12,823 nt of DNA, taken from JABDCI01 sp964475835. Lineage in GTDB: Bacteria; Verrucomicrobiota; Verrucomicrobiia; JABWAM01. The stretch spans positions 1 through 12,823 of the forward strand of contig CAYYYL010000057.1 in NCBI GenBank assembly GCA_964475835.1, written 5' to 3'. This document shows, piece by piece, positions 1 to 7,028 of this stretch (position 1 is the stretch's first letter; each line of letters begins with the position of its first letter). Under the pieces are notes generated by a model, which saw nothing but the letters and a program-made list of their open reading frames with translations, made no database searches and was not told where the DNA came from. Position numbers and translations under genes: made by a program.

Positions 1-303
<303 letters not shown>

Positions 304-371
304 AAAAACCAACTTCAAACGCCATGTTTGATCGTTTTTCTCTTGGCGCTTGTTGTGGTTACCTCAACAAA

Positions 372-505
372 AGTCGCAAGTCGCAAGTCACAAGTAGGAG
401 GTGACGGAGATTTGCTGGCTGATTACTGAATATTTAAGTTTTGAGTTTTAATTCCAAGTACTTGTGGGATCTGATTTTAGATCTTATGACTTGCGACTTG
501 TGACT
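372..505. repeat. Long inverted repeat of a GTCGCAA/GTCACAA-type heptamer in the 23S-5S spacer
   Basis: The left arm at 372-390 and the right arm at 487-505 pair over 19 positions. One pair (376 with 501) is a G-U wobble, and the loop is 96 nt. The left side (371-395) is three tandem heptamer-like units (GTCGCAA, GTCGCAA, GTCACAA) and the right side carries the complementary units, so several pairing registers exist. The stem lies wholly between the 23S end and the 5S start, so it does not enclose either mature RNA. It could be an rRNA spacer processing stem or a dispersed repeat that landed here. The rest of the 304-515 spacer holds no tRNA and no gene that I can see. Confidence 0.75.
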
Positions 506-515
506 CAACTCGTTT

Positions 516-631
516 TCCCGGTGGCTAGCATCTGTGGCACGACCCGTTCCCATCCCGAACACGGCAGTCAAACGCAGAATTACCGATGGTAGTGGTTGTA
601 TAGCTTCCGCGAGAGTAGGTTGCTGCCGGGG
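516..631 (+). rRNA. rrf: 5S ribosomal RNA
   Basis: This is an approximately 116-nt 5S rRNA. The terminal helix is formed by CCCGG near 517-521 and CCGGG near 626-630. The conserved stretch CCCGTTCCCATCCCGAACACG begins near 542, and CCGATGGTAGT and GAGAGTAGG follow in the usual order. It lies about 212 nt after the 23S end and is followed at once by a strong terminator, so it is the last gene of the rRNA operon. The ends may be off by 1-2 nt. Confidence 0.96.
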
Positions 632-642
632 TTTATTTGAAG

Positions 643-673
643 GAGCCGATCCGAAAGGGTCGGCTCTTTTTTT
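643..673 (+). terminator. Rho-independent terminator of the rRNA operon
   Basis: A 10-bp GC-rich stem, GAGCCGATCC (643-652) with GGGTCGGCTC (657-666), holds one T-G wobble and is capped by a GAAA tetraloop. Seven T residues (667-673) follow. It begins about 12 nt after the 5S gene. The 50 nt between it and the stop of the convergent P450 gene hold nothing else obvious. Confidence 0.93.
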
Positions 674-726
674 GCTTTATTACCCCGTTTTCAAAAGGGG
701 GTGCGTTTCTGCCAGATCGAGGATTC

Positions 727-2211
727 TCAGGAGGCCAGGTCGACCATCCCGTGGATGTCCCCCCGGACCGATGATGCCACGAACTGACGGTCCTGGGGAT
801 GTAGAATCATGGGCATACCGTGCTTTGGAGACATGGTGAGGACCACCTTGTGATCGATTTTGGCATTGGGGGCCACCTGGAAGCGGTAGCGTTGGAGCAG
901 AATGGAGAGCCCGATTTTGAGGGTCATGCGTGCAAAGTTGGCTCCAATGCAGGTGCGGGATCCCGCCCCGAAGGGCAGGTATTCATAAACCGTGGGTTTG
1001 ATGGTGTTCCATCGCTCCGGGAGGAATTTTTCGGGTTCCGGATAAATTTCGGCCATGTGGTGGGTGATGTAGTGACTGAATACCACCGTAGTCCTTTCCG
1101 GAAGGTTATAGGGCCCGAGACGAAAGGGAACTGTGCTCAGCCGTGAGTGGAACACCACGGGGGGAAGGATGCGGAGGCTTTCCTTGATGACGGCATCCAG
1201 ATAAGGCATTTTTTGGAGTTGTTCAAATGAGGGCGGTGCGCCATGCAAGAGGCCATCCATTTCATCCACCAATTGCGCGACAATGGCTGGATGCTGGGCC
1301 AGAAGAAAAAGCATCCATGTCAGGGTGTTAGCTGTGGTTTCATGGGCTGCCGTGAAAAGCATGTTTGCCTGTCCTACGAGCTCGGCGTCTGTGAGACTGG
1401 TGCCATTGTCGAATTTGGCCTGAAGAAGCATCGAGAAGACGTCCTGGGCTTCAGACTTAAGGTTGGCGCGTTTGTGTCGAAGCATGTCCAGGACCTCAAG
1501 CTCAAGGCGTTCTGCATGTTTCAAGAGCCGGTTGTAGGGGGTGCCGGGGTAATTGAATCGGAATAGTCGGACCCCAATGGAGCGATCCAGGGTGAACCAT
1601 TGTTCAATCAATTCCCCGATTTTTTCGGCGTGAGGAAATCCATCCAGGCCAAACAGGAGGTCACACGAAACCTGGAGGGCGTATTGCTTGGCCTCTTCGG
1701 AAAAATTGAAAATTTGATTTGTAGGGAGTCGATCTGCGAATGCCTGGCTTAGCTGGACGATACGCTGGTGGTATTGTTCGATGATGCGGCCATGAAAACC
1801 GGGCATGAGGAGTTGTCGATTCTGCTGATGCTCTCCATTGTTCATGCTGAAAATTCCTCGTCCAATCCGTCGGTGGGCCGAGTTTTCTGGACCCGGAATG
1901 GTGAGCCCCGCAGAGTGAAATTGTTGGGGATTCGCCAGAAGCAATTGGTTGTATTTGGGGCCAAATGCAAAAATGACGGCGGAAGGACTGTTGGAGGCAA
2001 AGGAAGCGAGTTCGCCGTATTTGGAATGGACCTTGCGAAGGTAGTTGAGTGGGGAACGGTAGAATTTGATTAAATTTCCACGTCCACCAATGAAACGCAT
2101 GCGGCCTGGACCTGGAATTTTTCCGCGATCATCCCCTCCATCGAGAAGATGGAAAGGGTTCTTGGGGACGGAGGTTTCCGTCTCATTCACCACCATGGGC
2201 TCAGGGGTCAT
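727..2211 (-). CDS. Cytochrome P450 monooxygenase
   Basis: This is a heme-thiolate monooxygenase of 494 aa that would insert one oxygen atom into an organic substrate, using electrons from redox partners not encoded here. All P450 signatures are present: helix-C HxxxR (H128-R132), the I-helix oxygen-activation motif AAHETT (288-293), ExxR (E344-R347), PERW (398-401), and the heme loop FGAGSRTCIG (414-423) with the thiolate Cys421. There is no N-terminal membrane segment, so it is probably cytosolic. I chose the ATG at 2211 because it overlaps the stop of the upstream SDR gene as ATGA, implying translational coupling. The frame is open up to 2283, which would add 24 unlikely residues. A later ATG at 2196 is also possible. 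The substrate cannot be read from the sequence, but the SDR partner suggests successive oxidation of an alcohol or terpenoid/lipid-like compound. Confidence 0.95.
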   Translation of the reverse strand: MTPEPMVVNETETSVPKNPFHLLDGGDDRGKIPGPGRMRFIGGRGNLIKFYRSPLNYLRKVHSKYGELASFASNSPSAVIFAFGPKYNQLLLANPQQFHSAGLTIPGPENSAHRRIGRGIFSMNNGEHQQNRQLLMPGFHGRIIEQYHQRIVQLSQAFADRLPTNQIFNFSEEAKQYALQVSCDLLFGLDGFPHAEKIGELIEQWFTLDRSIGVRLFRFNYPGTPYNRLLKHAERLELEVLDMLRHKRANLKSEAQDVFSMLLQAKFDNGTSLTDAELVGQANMLFTAAHETTANTLTWMLFLLAQHPAIVAQLVDEMDGLLHGAPPSFEQLQKMPYLDAVIKESLRILPPVVFHSRLSTVPFRLGPYNLPERTTVVFSHYITHHMAEIYPEPEKFLPERWNTIKPTVYEYLPFGAGSRTCIGANFARMTLKIGLSILLQRYRFQVAPNAKIDHKVVLTMSPKHGMPMILHPQDRQFVASSVRGDIHGMVDLAS

Positions 2212-2996
2212 CGGGAGACGTAGCCCCCATCTACAGCGAGGGCGTGCCCGGTGACAAAGGAGGCTGCATCGGAGCAAAGCCACAGCACTGCCGAGGCGAC
2301 CTCTTCCGGAGTGCCCAGACGGCCGATGGGATGTTCAGATCCCAAAGAGCTTTTTTGTTGGAGAAGCAGAGTTTCGGTGGTTGGCCCTGGATCCGTTTTC
2401 TTGGGTGCCGAGAGCTGACTAAGGGTGCGGTCCAGTAAGGGGGTGTCGATCCCCCCGGGGCAGACGGCGTTGATCCGGATCCCTTTACGGGCATATTCCA
2501 GGGCGGCAGCCTTGGTCAGGCCCACGACACCATGTTTGCTTGCCACATAGGCGGGAATTCCTTTGAACCCGACGAGACCGGCAATAGATGCCATATTGAC
2601 GATCGCTCCTCCGTGCCCCTGCTTGAGCATCTGTTGAATTTCAGATTTCAAACAAAGCCAGACGCCCTTAAGATTGACGGCCATCGTTTTATCCCAATTT
2701 TCTTCGGTACAGTCCGCAGTGAAGGATGCGGAGCTTTCGATGCCTGCATTGTTGATCGCAATGTCGACCTTGCCAAAGATTCTGACAGCCTCTTCGAGAA
2801 GGGCCTGGACGTCCCCGGGCTTGGAAACGTCGGCCTGAAAAAAAAGGCATTCCTTCGAAAATTTCCGAACCATGCAGGCGGTTTCCTCACCTTCGTTTTT
2901 TCGGCAATCGGAAAGGGCGACATCCATGCCTGCCTGGGCGAAAGCGAGGGCGCAGGCACGACCGATTCCGGATGCTGCGCCGGTTATCAAAACCAC
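2208..2996 (-). CDS. Short-chain dehydrogenase/reductase (classical SDR)
   Basis: This is a classical SDR oxidoreductase of 262 aa, near the usual ~250. It has the Rossmann motif TGAASGIG (5-12), Asp30 at the end of beta-2 (which in this family favours NAD over NADP), and NNAG (82-85). The catalytic set is Asn108, Ser137, Tyr150 and Lys154 (YVASK), followed by the PGGIDTP segment (180-186) and the C-terminal GHALAVDGG. A somewhat long insert at about 193-220 lies over the substrate side. The start is uncertain. GTG at 2996 puts Met right on the first strand and has no clear ribosome site. The frame is open to a CTG at 3014 (an LNSKRK extension) preceded by AAGG, then a TGA. It is the first gene of an operon with the P450, with a 4-nt stop/start overlap. 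The substrate is unknown; it probably oxidises the P450 product or supplies its substrate. Confidence 0.95.
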   Translation of the reverse strand: MVLITGAASGIGRACALAFAQAGMDVALSDCRKNEGEETACMVRKFSKECLFFQADVSKPGDVQALLEEAVRIFGKVDIAINNAGIESSASFTADCTEENWDKTMAVNLKGVWLCLKSEIQQMLKQGHGGAIVNMASIAGLVGFKGIPAYVASKHGVVGLTKAAALEYARKGIRINAVCPGGIDTPLLDRTLSQLSAPKKTDPGPTTETLLLQQKSSLGSEHPIGRLGTPEEVASAVLWLCSDAASFVTGHALAVDGGYVSR

Positions 2997-3110
2997 TTTA
3001 CGTTTTGAATTCAGTCAGGGCCTTGGGTGGGGGGATTGCGAAGCGAGCATTCTGGCGGGAGTTTCGGCCAAGACAAGTCGAAAAGCCTTCACCCAAGCCG
3101 AGAGGAAGCC

Positions 3111-3138
3111 TTGATGTTTTGCTGGGCTTTCATAGGAT
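3111..3138 (+). promoter_or_regulatory. Possible sigma70-type promoter for the methyltransferase gene
   Basis: TTGATG (3111-3116) and TAGGAT (3133-3138) are 16 bp apart, in the 160-bp gap between the divergent SDR and methyltransferase genes. Each box matches consensus at only 4 of 6 positions, so this is a weak visual call. Nothing else clear is seen in this gap. Confidence 0.3.
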
Positions 3139-3177
3139 GAAGCATCCCAAGGAGAGGCTGGCTAGGCCTGGGGCTTG

Positions 3178-3909
3178 ATGATCAAAGACTATCGAATTCG
3201 ATTTTTTGAGAAATACGTTTCGGCATTCAAGGGAGCGAGTCCGGGTGTGGCTGATGTGGAGTTTCAGAAATCGAAACTGGAGCCCTTAATTTCAGACTGG
3301 GTCGGAAACTTGTCCCGGGATGTTCCTGTGGTGGATTTGGGATGTGGTTCGGGTGGGCTTGTTTATACGCTCCAGTCCTTGGGGTTTTCTGATATACGTG
3401 CCTGCGACCTCTCTTCGGAACAGGTGGAACTGGCTCGAAAAGTGCTGCCTTCTGCCTATGTCGCCGATCTCCGTGAGGAGGTTCTGCATTTGCCTGCGGA
3501 TACTTTTGGAGCCGTGTTTTTGTTTGATGTTTTGGAGCACCTGACTAAAAAGGAGATTTTCGATGTGTTGGAGCATGTTCATCGGATCCTTCGCCCTTGC
3601 GGGATTCTGGTGGTTCATGGGCCGAATGGAGACAGTCCCTTTGTGGGAGCCATCCGTTACGGGGATTTCACGCATGAAACGGTTTTCACACCTTGCAGCG
3701 CCCAACAACTGACGAAACTGCTGAGGTTTGTCGACTTTGATTCAAGAGAACATCTAGGGGCTTCGCTTTCCCTTTCAGGGGGCGTTCGATGGCTTGTCTG
3801 GAAAGGAATCCGCCTTGGGCTGACTTTGTGGAACCTGGTGGAGACTGGAGGCCGAGGTGCTGGGGTTTGGACGCGAAACTTTGCCTTCAAGGTTTCAAAG
3901 GGACGATGA
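3178..3909 (+). CDS. Class I SAM-dependent methyltransferase
   Basis: This is a 243-aa soluble methyltransferase of the Methyltransf_11/23 type. Motif I VVDLGCGSG (51-59) forms the SAM-binding loop. Asp77 in ACDLS sits at the end of strand 2, where it would bind the SAM ribose. FDVLEHL (116-122) and HRILRPCGILVVHGPN (134-149) match motifs II-III. The DFTHETVFTP segment (163-172) is of the kind seen in methyltransferases acting on glycans or small metabolites, but the acceptor cannot be predicted. ATG 3178 was chosen over an adjacent TTG at 3175; a GGGG run a few bases upstream is the only ribosome-site candidate. The gene is divergent from the SDR/P450 pair and convergent with the gene at 3913. 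Confidence 0.9.
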   Translation: MIKDYRIRFFEKYVSAFKGASPGVADVEFQKSKLEPLISDWVGNLSRDVPVVDLGCGSGGLVYTLQSLGFSDIRACDLSSEQVELARKVLPSAYVADLREEVLHLPADTFGAVFLFDVLEHLTKKEIFDVLEHVHRILRPCGILVVHGPNGDSPFVGAIRYGDFTHETVFTPCSAQQLTKLLRFVDFDSREHLGASLSLSGGVRWLVWKGIRLGLTLWNLVETGGRGAGVWTRNFAFKVSKGR

Positions 3910-3932
3910 TCCTCAATCTGTCACGTCCTTTT
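3897..3932. terminator. Possible bidirectional terminator between convergent genes
   Basis: AAAGGGACG (3897-3905) pairs with CGTCCTTTT (3924-3932) over 9 bp with one G-T wobble. The 18-nt loop contains most of both stop regions (TGA 3907-3909 plus, TGA 3915-3913 minus). The T-run is in the right place for the plus strand. The stem core is only 5 GC-rich pairs and the loop is long, so confidence is low. Confidence 0.35.
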
Positions 3933-4569
3933 CAGTGATGACTTTGTAATAAAAATTGAAAAGATCGGGCAGTTTTTTTCCCGGCTTGTTTTTTTGGGGA
4001 GGGAAGACATTCGCGATGGCCACATGGATCAATTGATCTCCGAAGATTCTTTTCAACCCAGGGGTATTGGCGGTATAGGCCACCACTTTGGGCAGGTCCG
4101 TGGGGAGTTGGTTAAATTCCTCGTCCGTGAGTCTGGGGGGGCCGAGAAAGGAGACAATGGCGGATATTTTCGGATTTTCGGCGATCAGTTTCGTGTAGAT
4201 TTTGGAATCCATGCTCATCCCGATGCCGGCGGCTGCGATGGCGGTGGTCGGGGCCGTCTCCTCCCGGAGAACGGTAAGATGGGTCTCTCTTTTGAGGGTC
4301 GAATAGAACGTATCCATTTCGACCTGAAAAGGTTTCATGATAGGGGCGGACCGGTCAAAGGAAACAACGATGATCTGGCCCTGATCGTGCAACAGTTTTG
4401 ATGTTTCAATGGCCATTCCATAGCCCAGGGCGCGATATCGGCGTAAATCGATTTTTTTTGGGAAATGGCAGTGGGTAAGGATCAGGGAACAGATGGATAC
4501 GAGGATCGCAAAGATGCAGATGCCCTGGACCATGGGCTTCTTTTTCTCATCAATTTTGAAGAGGGGCAT
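3913..4569 (-). CDS. Membrane-anchored protein of unknown function, possibly periplasmic-binding-protein-like
   Basis: I do not recognise this 218-aa protein with certainty. It starts with a short charged N-terminus (ending in KKK), then a single hydrophobic segment at about residues 13-33 that would act as a membrane anchor or uncleaved signal. The remaining ~185 residues are predicted to lie outside the membrane. They alternate beta-like strands (IIVVSFD, ISAIVSFLG, PKVVAYTA) with helices, reminiscent of a periplasmic sugar-binding or response-regulator-like alpha/beta fold. That is an impression only. ATG 4569 was chosen because residues before it (frame open to 4713) look non-coding and would place the anchor unusually deep. 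ATG 4533 is an alternative. It is a single gene, convergent with the methyltransferase. Confidence 0.7.
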   Translation of the reverse strand: MPLFKIDEKKKPMVQGICIFAILVSICSLILTHCHFPKKIDLRRYRALGYGMAIETSKLLHDQGQIIVVSFDRSAPIMKPFQVEMDTFYSTLKRETHLTVLREETAPTTAIAAAGIGMSMDSKIYTKLIAENPKISAIVSFLGPPRLTDEEFNQLPTDLPKVVAYTANTPGLKRIFGDQLIHVAIANVFPPQKNKPGKKLPDLFNFYYKVITEKDVTD

Positions 4570-4620
4570 ACAATTGATGTGCTTATACACAAAGGCCACT
4601 TGTATGGGCGATGATATTTT

Positions 4621-4648
4621 TTGACTCCAACATGGGGCTGGATATGAT
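4621..4648 (+). promoter_or_regulatory. Sigma70-type promoter for tRNA-Val
   Basis: TTGACT (4621-4626, 5 of 6) and TATGAT (4643-4648, 5 of 6) are separated by 16 bp, with a run of six T residues just before the -35 box. Transcription would start near 4655, giving a ~65-nt 5' leader before the tRNA. A shifted -10, GATAAT, with a 20-bp spacer is less likely. It lies upstream of, and points away from, the minus-strand gene at 3913-4569. Confidence 0.6.
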
Positions 4649-4719
4649 AATGAGGCTGAAAAGGTCTCGCCCGGAGAGTCGATGAACGGCAAGATAGCCC
4701 TGATTCCCACCATGAAAAT

Positions 4720-4794
4720 GGGCGATTAGCTCAGCGGTAGAGCACCTGCCTTACACGCAGGCTGTCGGGGGTTCAAATCCCTCATCGCCCACCA
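4720..4794 (+). tRNA. tRNA-Val (anticodon UAC)
   Basis: This is a full 75-nt cloverleaf. The acceptor stem is GGGCGAT (4720-4726) with ATCGCCC (4784-4790), the discriminator is A4791, and CCA is encoded at 4792-4794. The anticodon stem is CCTGC/GCAGG (4745-4749, 4757-4761) with TAC at 4752-4754, which reads GUA and other valine codons. The T arm contains GGTTCAAATCC. The gene stands alone, 10 bp from the stop of the convergent lysine aminomutase gene. Confidence 0.98.
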
Positions 4795-4804
4795 TGGGGA
4801 GACA

Positions 4805-6055
4805 TCAACTGTAGGAAATGACGTCGTATTCAGGAACGGAAACGGGAGGAGGCCCCAGGGTGTTTCCGGTCGAGGAGGGTTCGGGATATTCGAATACCCT
4901 GCCTTGGAAATTTCGGAAGACGATGCGTTCCGAGTCCTTGTAGATCACATAATCGGGATTGATGGGCACCTTGCCTCCTCCTCCAGGAGCATCGATGACA
5001 AACTGGGGTACTCCGTAGCCCGACGTGTGTCCTCGCAGGGCTTCAATGATCTCGAGTCCCTTGGCGACAGGGGATCTCAGATGTTTGGATCCGCGGATGA
5101 GATCGCATTGATAGAGATAGTAGGGGCGCACCCGGCTCAGAAGGAGTTTATGAACCAATTCCTTCATCGTATCCACGTTATCGTTCACGCCTTCAAGAAG
5201 CACACTTTGGTTTCCAAGAGGAATGCCACTGTCGGAAAGCCTTCCGAGTGCGGCCCTTACCTCGGTTGTCAATTCGCGGGGATGGTTGGTGTGCACGCTC
5301 ATCCAAAGCGGATGATGGCGTTTGAGTACGGCACAGAGTTGGGGTGTGATGCGCTGGGGAAGGAATATAGGGATGCGGGATCCGATGCGCAGAAATTCCA
5401 GGTGAGGGATAGCCCGTAACCGGCCCAAGAGGTGCTCCAATTTTTCATCACTCAGGAGAAGCGGATCGCCCCCGGAAAGGAGGACATCCCGCACTTCGAT
5501 GTGCTGGCGGAGGTATTCGATCGCTTCATCCAGATGGGGATGAAAATCGTAACCACTGGCCCCACTGACGAGTCTGCTCCGAGTGCAATACCGGCAATAG
5601 GATGCACATCGATCGGTCACGAGCAACAAAACGCGATCTGGATAGCGGTGAACCAGACCCGGAACGGGCGAGGCCCCATCTTCACCCACGGGATCCAATA
5701 GTTCAGAGGGATCGGTGTGACTTTCGTCAATGGTGGGAATGACCTGCCGGCGTATGGGGCAGTGCGGATCCTTTTGATCGATCAGGGAGAAAAAATGTGG
5801 GGTAATCCCGAGTGAGAGCTTGGTGCCCGAAAGGCGTACACCAGCACGTTCCGAGGGCGTCAGAACGATTTTTTGCTCTAATTCCTCGAGGGAGGTGATT
5901 CGATGTTTGAGCTGCCATTTCCAGTCGTTCCAGTCTGATTCGGGAACAGTGCGCCAGGCGTCCCGTGGAGCGGGGTGAAATCGCGACGAACCCCGCTCAT
6001 GAACCAAAGTGCTTTCAGTCTTCATGGTTTGGAAAGGCCAAATATGGGGCAGCAC
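4805..6055 (-). CDS. kamA: L-lysine 2,3-aminomutase (radical SAM, PLP)
   Basis: This enzyme converts L-lysine to L-beta-lysine using a 4Fe-4S cluster, SAM and PLP. The radical SAM cluster motif CxxxCxxC is C150/C154/C157. Counterparts of Clostridium subterminale Asp293, Asp330 and Lys337 are present with identical spacing: Asp318 (YQCDL), Asp355 and the PLP lysine Lys362 (DAPGGGGK). This argues for lysine specificity rather than the shorter EF-P-modifying EpmB type. The zinc-binding cysteine tail of the clostridial enzyme is absent; instead there is a proline-rich C-terminus. GTG 6055 was chosen because AGGA lies 5 nt upstream; ATG 6025 has no such site. No acetyltransferase (ablB) or lysine-fermentation genes are in the window, so whether beta-lysine serves as osmolyte, precursor or catabolite is open. 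Confidence 0.93.
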   Translation of the reverse strand: MLPHIWPFQTMKTESTLVHERGSSRFHPAPRDAWRTVPESDWNDWKWQLKHRITSLEELEQKIVLTPSERAGVRLSGTKLSLGITPHFFSLIDQKDPHCPIRRQVIPTIDESHTDPSELLDPVGEDGASPVPGLVHRYPDRVLLLVTDRCASYCRYCTRSRLVSGASGYDFHPHLDEAIEYLRQHIEVRDVLLSGGDPLLLSDEKLEHLLGRLRAIPHLEFLRIGSRIPIFLPQRITPQLCAVLKRHHPLWMSVHTNHPRELTTEVRAALGRLSDSGIPLGNQSVLLEGVNDNVDTMKELVHKLLLSRVRPYYLYQCDLIRGSKHLRSPVAKGLEIIEALRGHTSGYGVPQFVIDAPGGGGKVPINPDYVIYKDSERIVFRNFQGRVFEYPEPSSTGNTLGPPPVSVPEYDVISYS

Positions 6056-6097
6056 CAGGATCCTGTCAAATACGAGTCCGGTGGCAGGTTGGCGGAA

Positions 6098-6103
6098 ATT
6101 ATA
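6098..6103 (-). promoter_or_regulatory. Perfect -10 box, candidate kamA promoter
   Basis: On the minus strand TATAAT runs from 6103 to 6098. It would start transcription near 6091, ~35 nt before the GTG at 6055. At the normal spacing the -35 region (6126-6121) reads TAAGCC and is poor, so an activator or another sigma factor might be needed. The plus strand of this intergenic region shows no convincing promoter for the downstream GIDE-LemA cluster. Confidence 0.35.
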
Positions 6104-6197
6104 ACCACATGGTAATCAAAGGCTTATGCAATTTGGCGTTGGCCCAGCTTGGAAAATTTGAGTTTTATTTGAAGTTGGGGTTGAGTATGAACGCTTT

Positions 6198-6959
6198 GTG
6201 TCATCACGAGGTGATCCATTAGGAGCAGGCCTGATCCTTTTTGTAGGAGGGGTGGCTGGTTTTGTCTGGGGATTGCGGTGTTATCTTCGTCGGCGTTTGA
6301 TTTGTCAGACTCCCACGTCGAAGGTTGCATCTGCAGCATTGGGAGGCGTTGAGCTATGCGGACGGGTTGGAGATTCGGCTCCCATGGTCAGTCCGATCTG
6401 TCAAACTCCCTGTGTTTGGTATCGATATCTGGTGGAAAAGGAGTCGAAGGATAGCAAGGGGCGGACTCACTGGTCCACAGTTCTTCGAGGGAAGAGCACT
6501 CAATGCTTTTACGTTCAGGATGAAACGGGGTGCATGCTCATTGATCCTGAGGGAGCGCAGATGGATGTGCCCCAGGGGTATTGCGAAATTTTCGGCGGAC
6601 TTTTTAGCGACATTCCCATGCATCTGGAACAATTTCTGAATTCTGAGGGGGAATCAGCGACGACGTGGCTGGGGACGGAGAAGCGGATGCGTTTTACCGA
6701 ATGGCGGCTTCAGGCCGGTGATCCTCTTTTTGCCCTTGGCACCCTGGTGGAGAGGCGCGACCTGGAGCAGCGTTCCCTGACGCCCTACGAAAATCTGATC
6801 CTTCGCCGTGAAGGGCGTTATTTCCTGATCTCCAACACTTCTGAAAAGGACGAGATTGCCCGCCTTTTCCAACGTGCATTATGGGGGATTCTTGGGGGGG
6901 CGGTTGCCGCCATGGTCGGTTTAGGGATTCTCCTTGGACGAATGGGGGTCCTTTCTTGA
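6198..6959 (+). CDS. GIDE/BAM-domain two-TM membrane protein
   Basis: This 253-aa protein has one transmembrane segment near residues 10-29 and another near 229-247, enclosing ~200 soluble residues. The middle fits the GIDE ('beside a membrane') domain first known from the eukaryotic mitochondrial E3 ligase MUL1. It has a conserved strand set GGVELCGRV (49-57), a VSP..TPCVWYRYLVE block (64-80), FYVQDETGCMLIDPEGAQ (104-121) and a late GDPLFALGTL (174-183). No RING finger follows, so it is not itself a ubiquitin ligase. Bacterial members are often neighbours of LemA, as here. The start is uncertain: GTG 6198 is the first start codon in the frame but lacks a ribosome site, while AGGAG at 6221-6225 sits 5 nt before a CTG at 6231. 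It is the first gene of the cluster with lemA and the amidase gene. Confidence 0.78.
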   Translation: MSSRGDPLGAGLILFVGGVAGFVWGLRCYLRRRLICQTPTSKVASAALGGVELCGRVGDSAPMVSPICQTPCVWYRYLVEKESKDSKGRTHWSTVLRGKSTQCFYVQDETGCMLIDPEGAQMDVPQGYCEIFGGLFSDIPMHLEQFLNSEGESATTWLGTEKRMRFTEWRLQAGDPLFALGTLVERRDLEQRSLTPYENLILRREGRYFLISNTSEKDEIARLFQRALWGILGGAVAAMVGLGILLGRMGVLS

Positions 6960-7028
6960 GGTGGGTTGGGGCTCAACCATGGCTGTTTTTGTTCTGGTTT
7001 TGTTGCTTCGAGTGAATTAGAAAGAGTC

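Noticed and set aside
534..839. Plus-strand open frame across the 5S gene and terminator
   Set aside because: It overlaps 5S rRNA, a terminator and the 3' end of the P450 gene, with no ribosome site or recognisable protein features.
2532..3178. Plus-strand open frames opposite the SDR and in the intergenic region before the methyltransferase
   Set aside because: Their sequences are shadows of the SDR codons or low-information arginine/proline-rich stretches; the SDR motifs are unambiguous on the minus strand.
4904..5701. Plus-strand open frames opposite the lysine aminomutase
   Set aside because: The minus strand encodes every conserved aminomutase motif over the same bases.
4805..6055. Annotation as EpmB (EF-P lysine aminomutase)
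   Set aside because: The length, N-terminal ESDWNDWKWQ region and exact spacing of Asp318/Asp355/Lys362 fit free-lysine aminomutase better; no epmA or efp is nearby.
6187..6222. Eleven-codon open frame as a leader peptide before the GIDE gene
   Set aside because: It has no ribosome site, no attenuator-like hairpins and no codon bias; it overlaps the GTG start of the larger frame.
6956..6978. Short hairpins (TTGAG/CTCAA, GGTTG/CAACC) between the GIDE and lemA genes as a terminator
   Set aside because: The stems are only 5 bp and mutually exclusive, without an adjoining T-run; too weak to split the cluster into two transcripts.
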